In this document: in pieces, positions 51,710 to 60,762 of the stretch
How the letters are laid out: each line of letters starts with the position of its first letter
Numbering within the stretch: position 1 is the stretch's first letter
NCBI GenBank assembly: GCA_965229635.1
Contig: OZ245894.1
Location: forward strand, 4,154,001-4,218,000
Reading direction: 5' to 3'
From: BQJU01 sp965229635
GTDB lineage: Bacteria; Bacteroidota; Bacteroidia; Chitinophagales; Saprospiraceae
DNA length: 64,000 nt
Translations under genes and position numbers: made by a program
Notes under the pieces: model-generated
Seen by the model: the letters and a program-made list of their open reading frames with translations, nothing else
Databases searched by the model: none
Told to the model about the DNA's origin: nothing

Positions 51710-52863
51710 TATAAAACGTCTTCTACATATTTGGGAATGACAAATCCACCCTGTTTCAGGTAGTGGTTTTGTTTAACTTGCTGTAGGTCTCCAGCCACCA
51801 TTTCGGCGATCAATTCATCGAGGCTATGGCGCGGTTCCCAACCCAGTTTGGCTTTAGCCTTGGAGGCATCACCGATCAACAAATCCACTTCCGTTGGCCG
51901 GAAATAAAATGGATCGATCACAATGATTTCCTGGCCAATTTTCAGATGGTCAGCGCGTTTTTCCGTAAGGTGAAAAAATAGATCGTGATCAATGCCGGCG
52001 ATGATGCCTTTTTCGGCAACCCCCTTACCGGAAAATTCCAGGCTAATGCCCGCTTCGGCGAAAGCCTTCTTCACAAAATCGCGTACGGAAGTGGTTCTGC
52101 CGGTGGCGATGACAAAGTCTTCGGGCTCGTCCTGCTGCAGCATCAGGTACATAGCTTCCACAAAGTCCTTGGCGTGTCCCCAGTCGCGCTTGGCATCCAG
52201 GTTACCCAGGGAAAGCACCTTCTGAAATCCCAGGGAAATATTGGCCACCGCACGGGTGATCTTACGGGTTACGAAAGTTTCCCCCCGTACCGGAGATTCG
52301 TGGTTAAACAGGATGCCGTTGCAGGCAAACATATTGTAGGCCTCCCGGTAATTGACCGTCATCCAGTAGGCGTATAGCTTGGCCACACCGTACGGGCTAC
52401 GCGGATAAAAAGGCGTGGTTTCACTTTGTGGCGTTTCCTGCACCAATCCAAACAACTCGGAAGTGGAAGCCTGGTAGACCTTGGTCTTTTCGGTCAGGCC
52501 CAATATTCTTACCGCTTCGAGGATGCGGAGCGTACCCAAACCGTCCACATTACCCGTATATTCCGGCGTGTCGAAACTTACTTTCACATGCGACATCGCC
52601 GCCAGGTTGTAGATTTCATCGGGTTGAATCTCCTGGATATAGCGAATGATATTGCTGGAATCGGTCAGATCGCCGTAGAAGTAGAAAAATCTGGGGTTGC
52701 CTTCCTGGCGGTCATTGGCAAATAGCTCGTCGATGCGCGCCGTATTGAAAGACGAACTGCGCCGCTTCATGCCCCACACGGTATATCCGCGCTGCAGGAG
52801 AAAATCGGCGAGGTAGGAACCGTCCTGTCCGGTAATACCGGTAATGAGTGCTACTTTGGACAT
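51709..52863 (-). CDS. gmd: GDP-mannose 4,6-dehydratase
   Basis: The 384-residue product starts with ALITGITGQDGSYLADFLL, followed by RRSSSFNTARID, the NAD(P)-binding and catalytic regions QASTSELFG and YPRSPYGVAKLYAYW (Y-x3-K), NHESPVRGETFVTRKITRA, and LDAKRDWGHAKDFVEAMY (separate motifs). It converts GDP-mannose to GDP-4-keto-6-deoxymannose, the precursor of GDP-fucose, GDP-perosamine and related sugars. The following SDR and aminotransferase genes offer the next steps. Confidence 0.94.
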   Translation of the reverse strand: MSKVALITGITGQDGSYLADFLLQRGYTVWGMKRRSSSFNTARIDELFANDRQEGNPRFFYFYGDLTDSSNIIRYIQEIQPDEIYNLAAMSHVKVSFDTPEYTGNVDGLGTLRILEAVRILGLTEKTKVYQASTSELFGLVQETPQSETTPFYPRSPYGVAKLYAYWMTVNYREAYNMFACNGILFNHESPVRGETFVTRKITRAVANISLGFQKVLSLGNLDAKRDWGHAKDFVEAMYLMLQQDEPEDFVIATGRTTSVRDFVKKAFAEAGISLEFSGKGVAEKGIIAGIDHDLFFHLTEKRADHLKIGQEIIVIDPFYFRPTEVDLLIGDASKAKAKLGWEPRHSLDELIAEMVAGDLQQVKQNHYLKQGGFVIPKYVEDVL

Positions 52864-52866
52864 TTC

Positions 52867-54324
52867 TTATGCTTTATTGGTGATAAACTTGATGGTCTTG
52901 GGGATGATAAATTCCCGCATCATGGCAATCTCCTTGGTGTGGGTCAGGTAGTGCAACGCCAGGTAAATGAGGCCCCCCAGCGCTCCGCCAGCCAGGAGCA
53001 CAAACAGGCCCGAGCCGGACATATTAAAGCGGAAAAACCACAATGACAAGCCCATAATGCTGCTGAAGAAAATGGTGGGCAACACATCGCGTACCTGTTC
53101 CCATAAAGGATAATCGAGGAATTTATCGGAATAGTAAGTATTGATCAAAAGTGCAATATAATTGGAGATGACCTGGCCTAAAATTAGCCCGTAGATGCCG
53201 AATTGCAGGCCGATGAAGATGGCCACACCCATGATGGCTTTTTTGATGATTTCGAGACGCAAACACAGATCTACCCGGCCCAGCACCAGCAACAAATCCA
53301 GATTGATGGAATTGAAGTGGTAGGTGATGCCCGCCAGTACCAGCAATTGTAGATAGGGTACCGAAGGCAGCCATTTTTCGCCTACGAGCGTCACCATCAA
53401 CGGTTCGGCTAGTACGCCCATAATGACCAGCAGGGGAATGATGGTAAAGGAACTCATCACGATGATCTGGCGGTAGCCTTCTTTGAGTTTCACTTTGTCG
53501 TCCTGCAATTTAGCCAGCACCGGATAGGTCACCTTTTGAATGGCTTGCTGGAAGTTGTTGGCCAGCATATTACAAAAGTTATTGGCCTGGGTGAAAAATC
53601 CCAGTGTTGAGGCGGAAAATAGCTTACCGATGACCACCTGCACCAGGTGTCGGAAGAATTTATCGATGAGGGCTTCCGCCAATAATTTAGAACCAAAACC
53701 GAAGAGTTTGTTAAACGATTGTCGGCTAAAGCGCAGCGATAATTTCCACGGATTGACAATCCAAAGGAAAATGGTACTCATCAGCGCCATGATGCCAATT
53801 CGACCGACCAGGCTCCACACGCCCAGCCCTTTCCAGGCCATTATTACGGCACAAGCTCCCGAAATGACTACCGCAAAAAAGCGCACCTTGGTTTGCGTTT
53901 TAAAATCAATTTGCTGGGTCAAAACGGCTTGCTGAATGATGGCGAAAGATTCGATGATTAAGTTGAGTCCCATCACCCGGATGATGGGCACCAGGATATC
54001 GTGTCCAAAAAAGCGGCCAATGGCCGGGGCGGTGAAAAAGAGTACCGCATAAAAGAAGACTGCCATGACAAAATTGAACACAAAAGTGGTCGATTTGTCG
54101 ATATCGGAAATGGTTTTTTCCCGAATCAGGGCAAAGGCAAACCCACTCTGAATAAAGGTGGATGACAACTCAAAAAAGACCATCACCATGGCTACCAATC
54201 CAAAGTCGGTGGGCGTCAGCAATCGCGCCAGCAGGACAGTGACCCCAAAATTGATGGTGCTACTGCCCAGCTTGTCGATGATCAGCCAGAGAAAGGCCGT
54301 GAGTGATTTGTCTTTGAGAGACAA
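52867..54324 (-). CDS. Polysaccharide flippase (Wzx/PST family)
   Basis: The 485-residue protein has about twelve to fourteen membrane helices and the PST/MATE-like pattern, from LTAFLWLIIDKLGSSTINFGVTVLLARLLTPTDFGLVAMVMVF (as segments) to IQKVTYPVLAKLQDD and SFTIIPLLVIMGVLAEPLMVTLVGEKW. It would flip lipid-linked repeat units across the inner membrane. Its start is a TTG directly after the TAA of the kinase gene; no better in-frame ATG is near the expected N-terminus. Confidence 0.9.
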   Translation of the reverse strand: MSLKDKSLTAFLWLIIDKLGSSTINFGVTVLLARLLTPTDFGLVAMVMVFFELSSTFIQSGFAFALIREKTISDIDKSTTFVFNFVMAVFFYAVLFFTAPAIGRFFGHDILVPIIRVMGLNLIIESFAIIQQAVLTQQIDFKTQTKVRFFAVVISGACAVIMAWKGLGVWSLVGRIGIMALMSTIFLWIVNPWKLSLRFSRQSFNKLFGFGSKLLAEALIDKFFRHLVQVVIGKLFSASTLGFFTQANNFCNMLANNFQQAIQKVTYPVLAKLQDDKVKLKEGYRQIIVMSSFTIIPLLVIMGVLAEPLMVTLVGEKWLPSVPYLQLLVLAGITYHFNSINLDLLLVLGRVDLCLRLEIIKKAIMGVAIFIGLQFGIYGLILGQVISNYIALLINTYYSDKFLDYPLWEQVRDVLPTIFFSSIMGLSLWFFRFNMSGSGLFVLLAGGALGGLIYLALHYLTHTKEIAMMREFIIPKTIKFITNKA

Positions 54325-56640
54325 TTATGGCTTCACCTTTTCATAATAATCACTGTGGCTACTGTATGCGTAGCTGTTGGTGTAGTTCTTCTTCAGGTTC
54401 TGATCGTTCAGCACGATGAATGGCTTGGGCAATTTCTTCTTTTCAGAAATTTCCTTGACGATGCGCAAATGCTTCTTGCGGGTAAAACCGGAACGCACGA
54501 TAAACATGGTCGCCTCGGCCATATCTTTCATTTGCAACGCATCAGCTACCAGGCCTACCGGCGGAGCATCCATAATGATGAAGTCGTACTGCTCCCGCAA
54601 TTCGTCCATCAACATGCGCAATTTGGGCGAAAGCACCAATTCACTTGGATTTGGCGGCTTCGGACCGCAATTGATGATATCCAGATTAGGGTGAACTCCG
54701 CTATTGCGAATGATCTCATCGGGCCGCATGTTGGGCTGGATCAGATAGTTGGCAATGCCTTTGGTGGGCGATTCACTCTTGGTATACACCGCCTGCTTGG
54801 GCTTGCGCAAGTCCAGCTCCATAATCAATACCTTCTTACCCGTCAGAGCCTGGGTTACGGCCAGGTTCAGCGCCACATAAGATTTGCCCTCCGAGGCCAC
54901 ACTGGAAGTGATGAGGATGGTCTTCAGGTCTTTGTCGGGCGTCACGTAGGCCAGATTGGCGCGCAGTAATCGAAACATTTCGGCCTCCACCGTTTGCGTG
55001 TTTTCCAGGGTGACCAGTGGTGCTTTTTTGTCTCCCGAAGCCAGTACTCCAACTACCGGAACCGAAGTCAGCAATTCCACTTCCTCGACCGTATGGACCT
55101 TATCATTGAGGTATTCCAAAAACAAAATAATACCCGCCGGGAAGGCAAAGCCCAAAAATAGCGCGATCAACCAGATCTGCATCTTTTTGGGACTGATAGG
55201 CTTCCAGGCCTGGGCGGGCTCTACGATGGTACTATTGGCCACGGAAACGGCCATGGAAATGACCGATTCTTCTCTTTTTTGTAATAGATAGAGGTAAAGG
55301 TTTTCCTTGATATCCTTGCGGCGTTCGATCTCGATCAGCTCGCGTTCGCGGCGTGGCAAACTGTGCAAACGACCTTCCAGACCGGCGCGCAGGGTTTTAT
55401 TGGCCCCGGTTTTGATTTGCAGGTCGCGCTTCATGGAGCGGATATTGTCAATAATGGTATTTCTGAGGTTTTGAAGTTGTTTTTCGGTCAGCAGCAGATC
55501 GGGGTGGGAAGGACCCAGATCACTCTTTAGTTGCTCCCGCTGGTTTAGCAGTTGGTTGAAGTTAGTCAGCTGGTTGGTCAGTGTCAGGTTGTTGATGCTC
55601 AGGTTGGTCGGTACAAATTCAAAATCATCCTGGTTTTTGATCAGAAATTCTTCAACGGAATTCAGTATTTCCAGCTGAATATCTGTGTAGGAGATTTCTT
55701 TATTATAATCCGCCAATTCCTTCATCAGCAGGTTGCCTTCCGAGCTGAGTTCCAGCATATTAAACTGCCGCTTATAGCTTTCCACGTCCTGTTCGGCGGC
55801 GCTCAGTTCTTCGGTGATCAGGTTGATGCGCTCATTGATCAGGCTAATGCTGTTTTCAAAAATCTTATTTTTCATTTCAATGGTGCGCTGGTCGTACATG
55901 GACATCAGCTCCATCAGGATATCTTCTGCCCGTTTGGCAACATTGTCTTTGATTTTCAGCTTCAGCGTACTGGAGCCTTCGCCCACCAGGTCGACCTCCA
56001 TAGCGTCCGCCAGTCCCTTGGCGCGGTCTTTCACCGTGTTGATGATCACCGCAATGGGGTAATCAATAACACCCCAATTCGAACGGGTAAGTGTCAATTT
56101 TCCGAGCGGCAAATCCAGTTCCTTCCCAAATTCTCCCTGAAACTCAAATCGTTCCAGCCCATAATCCTTGTGGTCTTTTTCGTTGATTTCCAACGTGAAT
56201 TTCCCGTCTTCTTTCGGGTGCAAAATGGCCGAGAGAAAGCCGTAACCGGGTTTGGGCTCCCAGCTCAGCACATTGACGGACGATTGCTCATACATTTCGC
56301 TGTGGCGAATGCCACCCATGTTGATGTATTGATACTGCAATTCGAGATTTTCCACCACCTTTTCCATCAGCGGCGTAGACCGAAGGATCATCGTCTCATC
56401 GAGCAGGTTCTTCTTTTCGTTGTTGAGCCCCAGCTCTTTAAAAATGATCTCTTCCAGTGGTGCGCTCGATTCCTTTTCATCGCGAATTAGCAGCAGTGCT
56501 TCGGCTTCATAAGTGGGAGGAGTAACCCGCAGGTAGTAATAAGCACCCGCGAGCAGGAGTGGCACAAAAATGATAAACAGGTACCAATAGGAGAGTGCCT
56601 TGGTAAATAGAATTTTGATATCTAACTGATCCTCTTTCAT
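54325..56640 (-). CDS. Wzc-type polysaccharide co-polymerase and tyrosine autokinase
   Basis: The 771-residue product has two membrane helices (about residues 18-37 and 487-507) around a large periplasmic Wzz/GNVR region with a coiled coil (INLITEELSAAEQDVESYKRQF). The cytosolic kinase domain has the Walker A region ITSSVASEGKSYVALN, Walker A' MELDLRKP, Walker B FIIMDAPPVG (separate motifs) and a C-terminal tyrosine cluster (NYTNSYAYSSHSDYYEK), the usual autophosphorylation site. It governs chain length and export. It follows the Wza-type gene and precedes the flippase gene, the normal order for a Wzx/Wzy capsule or EPS locus. Confidence 0.94.
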   Translation of the reverse strand: MKEDQLDIKILFTKALSYWYLFIIFVPLLLAGAYYYLRVTPPTYEAEALLLIRDEKESSAPLEEIIFKELGLNNEKKNLLDETMILRSTPLMEKVVENLELQYQYINMGGIRHSEMYEQSSVNVLSWEPKPGYGFLSAILHPKEDGKFTLEINEKDHKDYGLERFEFQGEFGKELDLPLGKLTLTRSNWGVIDYPIAVIINTVKDRAKGLADAMEVDLVGEGSSTLKLKIKDNVAKRAEDILMELMSMYDQRTIEMKNKIFENSISLINERINLITEELSAAEQDVESYKRQFNMLELSSEGNLLMKELADYNKEISYTDIQLEILNSVEEFLIKNQDDFEFVPTNLSINNLTLTNQLTNFNQLLNQREQLKSDLGPSHPDLLLTEKQLQNLRNTIIDNIRSMKRDLQIKTGANKTLRAGLEGRLHSLPRRERELIEIERRKDIKENLYLYLLQKREESVISMAVSVANSTIVEPAQAWKPISPKKMQIWLIALFLGFAFPAGIILFLEYLNDKVHTVEEVELLTSVPVVGVLASGDKKAPLVTLENTQTVEAEMFRLLRANLAYVTPDKDLKTILITSSVASEGKSYVALNLAVTQALTGKKVLIMELDLRKPKQAVYTKSESPTKGIANYLIQPNMRPDEIIRNSGVHPNLDIINCGPKPPNPSELVLSPKLRMLMDELREQYDFIIMDAPPVGLVADALQMKDMAEATMFIVRSGFTRKKHLRIVKEISEKKKLPKPFIVLNDQNLKKNYTNSYAYSSHSDYYEKVKP

Positions 56641-56664
56641 GGGGAATCCGTTTTTTTGAATAGG

Positions 56665-57459
56665 TTATCGTAGTACTGTCCCTAAAACCACAATCGCGGA
56701 AGAAATAATCGGGATAAACACAATGGAATACCGCTGGAAAAAATCTCCCTGAGTGGCATATTGTTTAGCCTTTAACGGCTCTACGTATATAATGTCGTTG
56801 GGGCTGAGGTAGAAATAAGGCGACGTAAACAGGGATTTATCCTGCGTGTTGATACGCGCCAGTTCCCTGACCTCATTGCGTTCGCGAATGACCAGCACGT
56901 CATTGCGCTTGGCGTAGGGGGTAAAATCACCGGCCATACCGATGGCTTCCAGAATAGTCAGTCGTTCATTCGGAATGATATAGGTGTTGGGTCGGTTTAC
57001 CTCGCCGAGTAGTGTGACCCGGAAGTTGAGAAACCGCACCTGCACCGATACATCCGGAATAAACTTAATCAGTTCATCCGTAATCTCCTGCCGCAGCGCC
57101 AGGATCGTCTTGCCCGCTGCGGTAATGCCACCAAGAAATGGCAGGTAGACCTTTCCTTCTTCATCCACCCGGTAGCCATCCTGTAGTCCCAGCGCATTTT
57201 CTCCGGAAGCTGCTACATTATCTTTTCCTTTCTGAAAAGCGATCACCGTTTCCGGATTGCGGCTCGCCACGTGGATGCTCAGAATATCGTCCGTGCGAAT
57301 ACGCAGAATAAACTGACTGTCAATGGGGTTGATCTCATTTTGCACTTCTGCAAGCATGAGCATTTCTTCGTATTTGACACTGCCACAGCTACTCAGTGAG
57401 AGCAGGTATACCAGCCCCATAAATAAGGCCAGCGGCAGTGGGTGGATAAATCGGTTCAT
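56665..57459 (-). CDS. Polysaccharide export outer-membrane lipoprotein (Wza/GumB type)
   Basis: I place the start at the ATG at 57459 because a lipoprotein signal follows (MNRFIHPLPLALFMGLVYLLSLSSC as start and lipobox; Cys at about residue 25); the open frame extends 231 bases further up without coding character. The 264-residue product has the polysaccharide export motif FILRIRTDDILSIHVASRNPE, VYLPFLGGITAAG and an SLBB region VTLLGEVNRPNTYIIPNERLTILEAIGMAG (separate motifs), and a C-terminal membrane helix (FIPIISSAIVVLGTVL). It forms the outer-membrane channel with the Wzc-type protein encoded next. It is the first gene of the long minus-strand polysaccharide region. Confidence 0.9.
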   Translation of the reverse strand: MNRFIHPLPLALFMGLVYLLSLSSCGSVKYEEMLMLAEVQNEINPIDSQFILRIRTDDILSIHVASRNPETVIAFQKGKDNVAASGENALGLQDGYRVDEEGKVYLPFLGGITAAGKTILALRQEITDELIKFIPDVSVQVRFLNFRVTLLGEVNRPNTYIIPNERLTILEAIGMAGDFTPYAKRNDVLVIRERNEVRELARINTQDKSLFTSPYFYLSPNDIIYVEPLKAKQYATQGDFFQRYSIVFIPIISSAIVVLGTVLR

Positions 57460-58226
57460 GGTGAAAAGGGATATAGCGTTTGGAAATTTTATTACAGGGC
57501 AGTATAAGGCTTCGCCATTGATAAGTCGCAAGGGGCTTAAGCTGTTTAGTTGAGTGAATGTGTACTTTTCGTTGTTCATTATCAACATCCAGCGGATCGA
57601 AATTCGATTGATGGATGCACATTTATTGTCCCCAAAATGAGGCTTGAAAATCCCAAGTGTATTTTGAATTAGGAAGCGAATAAAGACCAACCTTGATCAC
57701 CGAAAGTGTAAGTAGCATAGGGGCAAACCAGTAGTGTTTGCCGGATAGACATTAGGTGATGGTGCTCGTTTTTGTTCACTTCAATTTTCCGAATTCAAGC
57801 ACTTTAGTATTCCCGAAAACGGATGGAACCGACCGGCTGGGGGGAGGGATGGTCAATTCCGAAACTGAGCGGGGGTAGGCTGTTAAAAAAGTCCAAAACA
57901 GACCTTATACGGCCTTGCACAGTTTCTTTCCTGGGGTTACACAATTGCCAAATTCGTGGTCGTACGAATTATTTCATACCTAAAGTAGTCAGGTTTACTG
58001 TTTGTAAGGGGAAGGGGAAGATATTTTAGAAACGTCATCGGCAGTCCCGGGGGGCTACCGGCAAATTTGTTTAGGATAGTTGCGTTCAGCACGCAAGTTA
58101 AGAGAAATCCACTGACTTGTCAATGAAAAGTTTTGACAAAATCAGGGAGAAAGGGGAGCTTAAAGATACAGCTTTATTTTGGATTGTACGAATGAATGGG
58201 GGGAATGTTGCTTTTTTGTCAAATAA
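57460..58226. other. Long upstream region of the polysaccharide operon
   Basis: This 767-base gap lies between the Wza-type gene and the nuclease-like gene, both on the minus strand. Promoter and leader for the long polysaccharide transcript must be here or just upstream, but I found no full -33/-7 pair and no strong hairpin. Short frames (for example 57823-58029 plus) look non-coding. An untranslated leader with regulatory function is possible. Confidence 0.4.
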
Positions 58227-60068
58227 TTATTTCAAAATAGATTTCACTACACGTTCACTATCAATCAGGACGTCTCTGAATAAAATCTTGTATGGAAACT
58301 CCTTCAAGCCGGATTCCTGAAATGCGTTGTAGATATCCAGTAATGCCTTTGATGTAATCAGAGATAGATTCAACTCGTAGTCCAGCCCACACTCATTAAT
58401 AAAGTCATCGGAGAACGAAGGAGCTACAATAAAAGTCTTAGAGACCTTAAAGCCAGCTTTGCTTACTAGATCTTTGTAAGATTTTACTTGTCTGGCGGCA
58501 GAGCTATATGAGTTAAACTTTCGATCTTTTTTGGTTTTGCATTCGACAATGATCATTTCCTCATCTTCAAGTCTCAGCAAGATGTCAATCTGGTCTTTTG
58601 TTGTATTGAGCTTTTTCCTCAGAGCTTCGTCAACATTCAGCCCCATTTTTTGGAAAATGAGTTTTGTCAACTGCTCATACTGAGAACCAAGGTCGGCCTC
58701 CTTGATTTCAAGGTTGTTCGCTTTCAACTCATTTAAGTCCCGATTGGAGATATTAATGTAATTTTCTAAGTATAGATTTTGGGTATCCTTGTATTCGCGG
58801 AGAATGTTTTGAACTTCATTGCCACGGGTAGAAATCCCTTTTCTTTCACAAAACTCCTTGATTTGATCACTTTCCAGTGTATATAGAATATCAATTGGCT
58901 TGAGGTTGTGCATCTGCAAGATCTTGGCTGTCAGCTCAGTATTGTCTTGGAGCTCAAAAGCGGTTCTGATTTGCTTGGCAAAACCTTTAACCTCCTGGTG
59001 TAGATCAATAAGGAGCTTTTCATATCCATGTACTGAAGTGCTGATGCTTTCTTCCTGGTCTTTTTGATTAAAATAGTCTATTAGGTTCTGTAGTTTATCT
59101 TCTAAGGATGCTCCCCTTATTGGATCTTCTATTTTAAGCTTTTTCTCAATCAAGTCCACTAAAACGGCCTTCTTCTCGGTTTTGGTAGTTTCTTCTCGAT
59201 GAATACCAAAGAGCATAACTCTGGAGAAGCCGATCCCTTCGTTTATAACTTCCTTGATTTTTTGACTCGTTTCGAGTTTTCGATCAATGTTGTGTTTGCG
59301 AGCAACCAGGTTGATCTGGCTATCTTTAAGTTGCTTCAAGACTCTTCTAAATACTTTGTCAGATACTTCTCTTCCTCGAATTTGCCGAAGTGCAATTACT
59401 ACTTCGTCAGGAACATAGATTTGGTAGTGCTTCTTTGAATACATGATGATTCCAACTTTGACCAGGTAATTGATAACCTCGTCAATTTCGAGTTTTTTGA
59501 GAGGGACTACCGAGTAGTTTATTAGCTTAACTTCTTCATGAGAAAGGTCTAAACCTGTGATAAGTGTTGATAATATTGACTGCTCGTCAGGAGTAACTTT
59601 ATTATCACGGTTATGAAGTTTGTCATTGTTGAATGCCGTTTCAACGCAAGAACGGTACAGCCTATAGTCTCTAATTCTTGGGTTATCCTCTTCTTGCTCA
59701 ATGGCAGATTTTAGTTCTTTGCTCTTTGCTGCAATCTTTTTTATTTCCTTTTCATACAGCTTTAAAAGCCATTCTCTGCTCATTAGAGAATTGCCGTCTC
59801 TAATTAAAATGTCAATAAGAATGTCAAGTTGTGAAGTAGTACTCGCAAATTCTCCGATAATATGATCCTTATATTCCTCGAGAACTAAATTGAAAACACT
59901 CTCTACGCTTAAATTATCAGCGTTTTTTATTTGCCCATCAATTTGATTTAGGATTTTCTCAATCTTCCTATAATTCCTGGGCTTTTCACTGAGGATTTGC
60001 TCAATGTTTCGTAAGAAGTGATTTTTTTCAAAAGTGTTTACATAGTTCAGGATTTCAGATATTTTCAT
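58227..60068 (-). CDS. PD-(D/E)XK nuclease-like protein with SAP-like region
   Basis: The 613-residue protein is soluble and helix-rich. Around residues 390-430 a SAP-like helix pair appears (IKEFCERKGISTRGNEVQNIL), a motif that binds DNA. The C-terminal 160 residues look like a restriction-endonuclease fold of the Mrr or Card type: a helix with a glutamate (LGSQYEQLTKLIFQKMGLNV), D495 in QIDILLRL and E509-x-K511 in IIVECKTKKD, followed by a QVKSYKDLVSK helix (separate motifs). These are the catalytic D and ExK residues. It has its own promoter at 60161. It looks AT-richer than the polysaccharide genes to its left. No methylase is beside it. A role in defence or DNA processing is likely; the target is unknown. 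Confidence 0.75.
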   Translation of the reverse strand: MKISEILNYVNTFEKNHFLRNIEQILSEKPRNYRKIEKILNQIDGQIKNADNLSVESVFNLVLEEYKDHIIGEFASTTSQLDILIDILIRDGNSLMSREWLLKLYEKEIKKIAAKSKELKSAIEQEEDNPRIRDYRLYRSCVETAFNNDKLHNRDNKVTPDEQSILSTLITGLDLSHEEVKLINYSVVPLKKLEIDEVINYLVKVGIIMYSKKHYQIYVPDEVVIALRQIRGREVSDKVFRRVLKQLKDSQINLVARKHNIDRKLETSQKIKEVINEGIGFSRVMLFGIHREETTKTEKKAVLVDLIEKKLKIEDPIRGASLEDKLQNLIDYFNQKDQEESISTSVHGYEKLLIDLHQEVKGFAKQIRTAFELQDNTELTAKILQMHNLKPIDILYTLESDQIKEFCERKGISTRGNEVQNILREYKDTQNLYLENYINISNRDLNELKANNLEIKEADLGSQYEQLTKLIFQKMGLNVDEALRKKLNTTKDQIDILLRLEDEEMIIVECKTKKDRKFNSYSSAARQVKSYKDLVSKAGFKVSKTFIVAPSFSDDFINECGLDYELNLSLITSKALLDIYNAFQESGLKEFPYKILFRDVLIDSERVVKSILK

Positions 60069-60160
60069 AGGGCTATTAGTTTTAATATTTGAGTTGGTTT
60101 TCTCTGTTTATTACGAGTGCAGGCCAATTGGGTTTCGTGAAATTCAATTATTTTTAGAGG

Positions 60161-60191
60161 CAAAATTATCTGGATGGTAAATATAATCAAA
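60161..60191 (-). promoter_or_regulatory. Bacteroidota-type promoter for the nuclease-like gene
   Basis: Read on the minus strand, TTTG (complement of 60188-60191) and TAATTTTG (complement of 60161-60168) are separated by 19 bases, an exact match to the -33/-7 consensus. Transcription would start near 60154, giving a leader of about 85 bases. Confidence 0.7.
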
Positions 60192-60506
60192 AAATCAATC
60201 TAGATCATGCTTATATAAATATTAGGGTTAGGTCTTCTGACACCATCACCAGCCCTACCAAAAGGGCATTCCATTCGTAATGCGGCTGTCGCCTTGGCTG
60301 GTACCGGCGATCTTCAGTCGCCAGGGTAGAGTCAGCCTCCTGCAAAGTCCGCCAGGTCTTGGAAGGTGAGCGGGTAGGGGAGTCGGACGCTTTTGGTATA
60401 TGGTTGGGTGAAATTTATTTCAACCATTTGTGCAGGAAGTGGTTTCGTCTTTTTGCTCCGCGCACTTTCCAGGTTAAGAACCTTGAAAGAGGCTATCGCT
60501 GCCGTG

Positions 60507-60591
60507 AGCCACATCGTGGCGACATATCATAGCCAGTGGTGTCAACCGCTGGCTATGATGGTATTTTGGGATAAGCCACATCGTGGCGACA
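60507..60591. repeat. Hairpin cluster: two identical small palindromes around a 15-bp stem
   Basis: The 18-base sequence AGCCACATCGTGGCGACA occurs at 60507-60524 and again at 60574-60591, and each copy contains the hairpin GCCAC-ATC-GTGGC. Between them, 60526-60540 pairs with 60545-60559 over 15 bp (one G-T wobble) with a GTCA loop. The three hairpins are within 85 bases. They could be an origin, a recombination site, a REP-type element or an RNA structure. Confidence 0.75.
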
Positions 60592-60613
60592 CATTAAGAA
60601 TGCTTCTGGAAAT

Positions 60614-60636
60614 AAAAAAAGCCACCTATTGGTGGC
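60614..60636 (-). terminator. Rho-independent terminator of the ATPase module
   Basis: On the minus strand GCCACC pairs with GGTGGC (60631-60636 with 60621-60626) around AATA and is followed by TTTTTTT at 60620-60614. It lies 127 bases after the stop of the ATPase gene and would end the leftward transcript. Confidence 0.8.
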
Positions 60637-60762
60637 CTTGTGAATTGTGGAGGCGGACGTCTCTGGAGGGGGTATAAAACATTTGTTTGTAAACGACTCT
60701 TTTTTGGCCAGGGAGTTTCTTGCTTCGGTTGAGGCGGCGTAGGGGAAAATAGGCTTATTGCC

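Larger units (their letters stand above)
60069..60762. other. Non-coding accessory region with hairpins
   Basis: This 694-base stretch lies between the nuclease-like gene and the ATPase module, both on the minus strand. It holds the nuclease promoter, the hairpin cluster at 60507-60591 and the terminator of the ATPase module at 60614-60636. A 60-codon frame at 60332-60514 (minus) has no recognisable product. Confidence 0.5.

Noticed and set aside
55552..56490. 312-codon plus-strand open frame
   Set aside because: It is antisense to the Wzc-type gene and its residues (many F, H, Q) are typical of an antisense shadow.
58117..58320. Short plus-strand frame beginning MSMKSFDKIREKGELKD
   Set aside because: It overlaps the 3' end of the nuclease-like gene for half its length and has no family resemblance.
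60507..60591. CRISPR-like direct repeats
   Set aside because: Only two copies, separated by a hairpin and not by unique spacers of even length, and no cas genes.
60640..60680. Possible fragment of a tRNA or tmRNA 3' end as an integration site
   Set aside because: GTGGAGGCGGAC looks similar at first, but no T-arm consensus or acceptor pairing follows.
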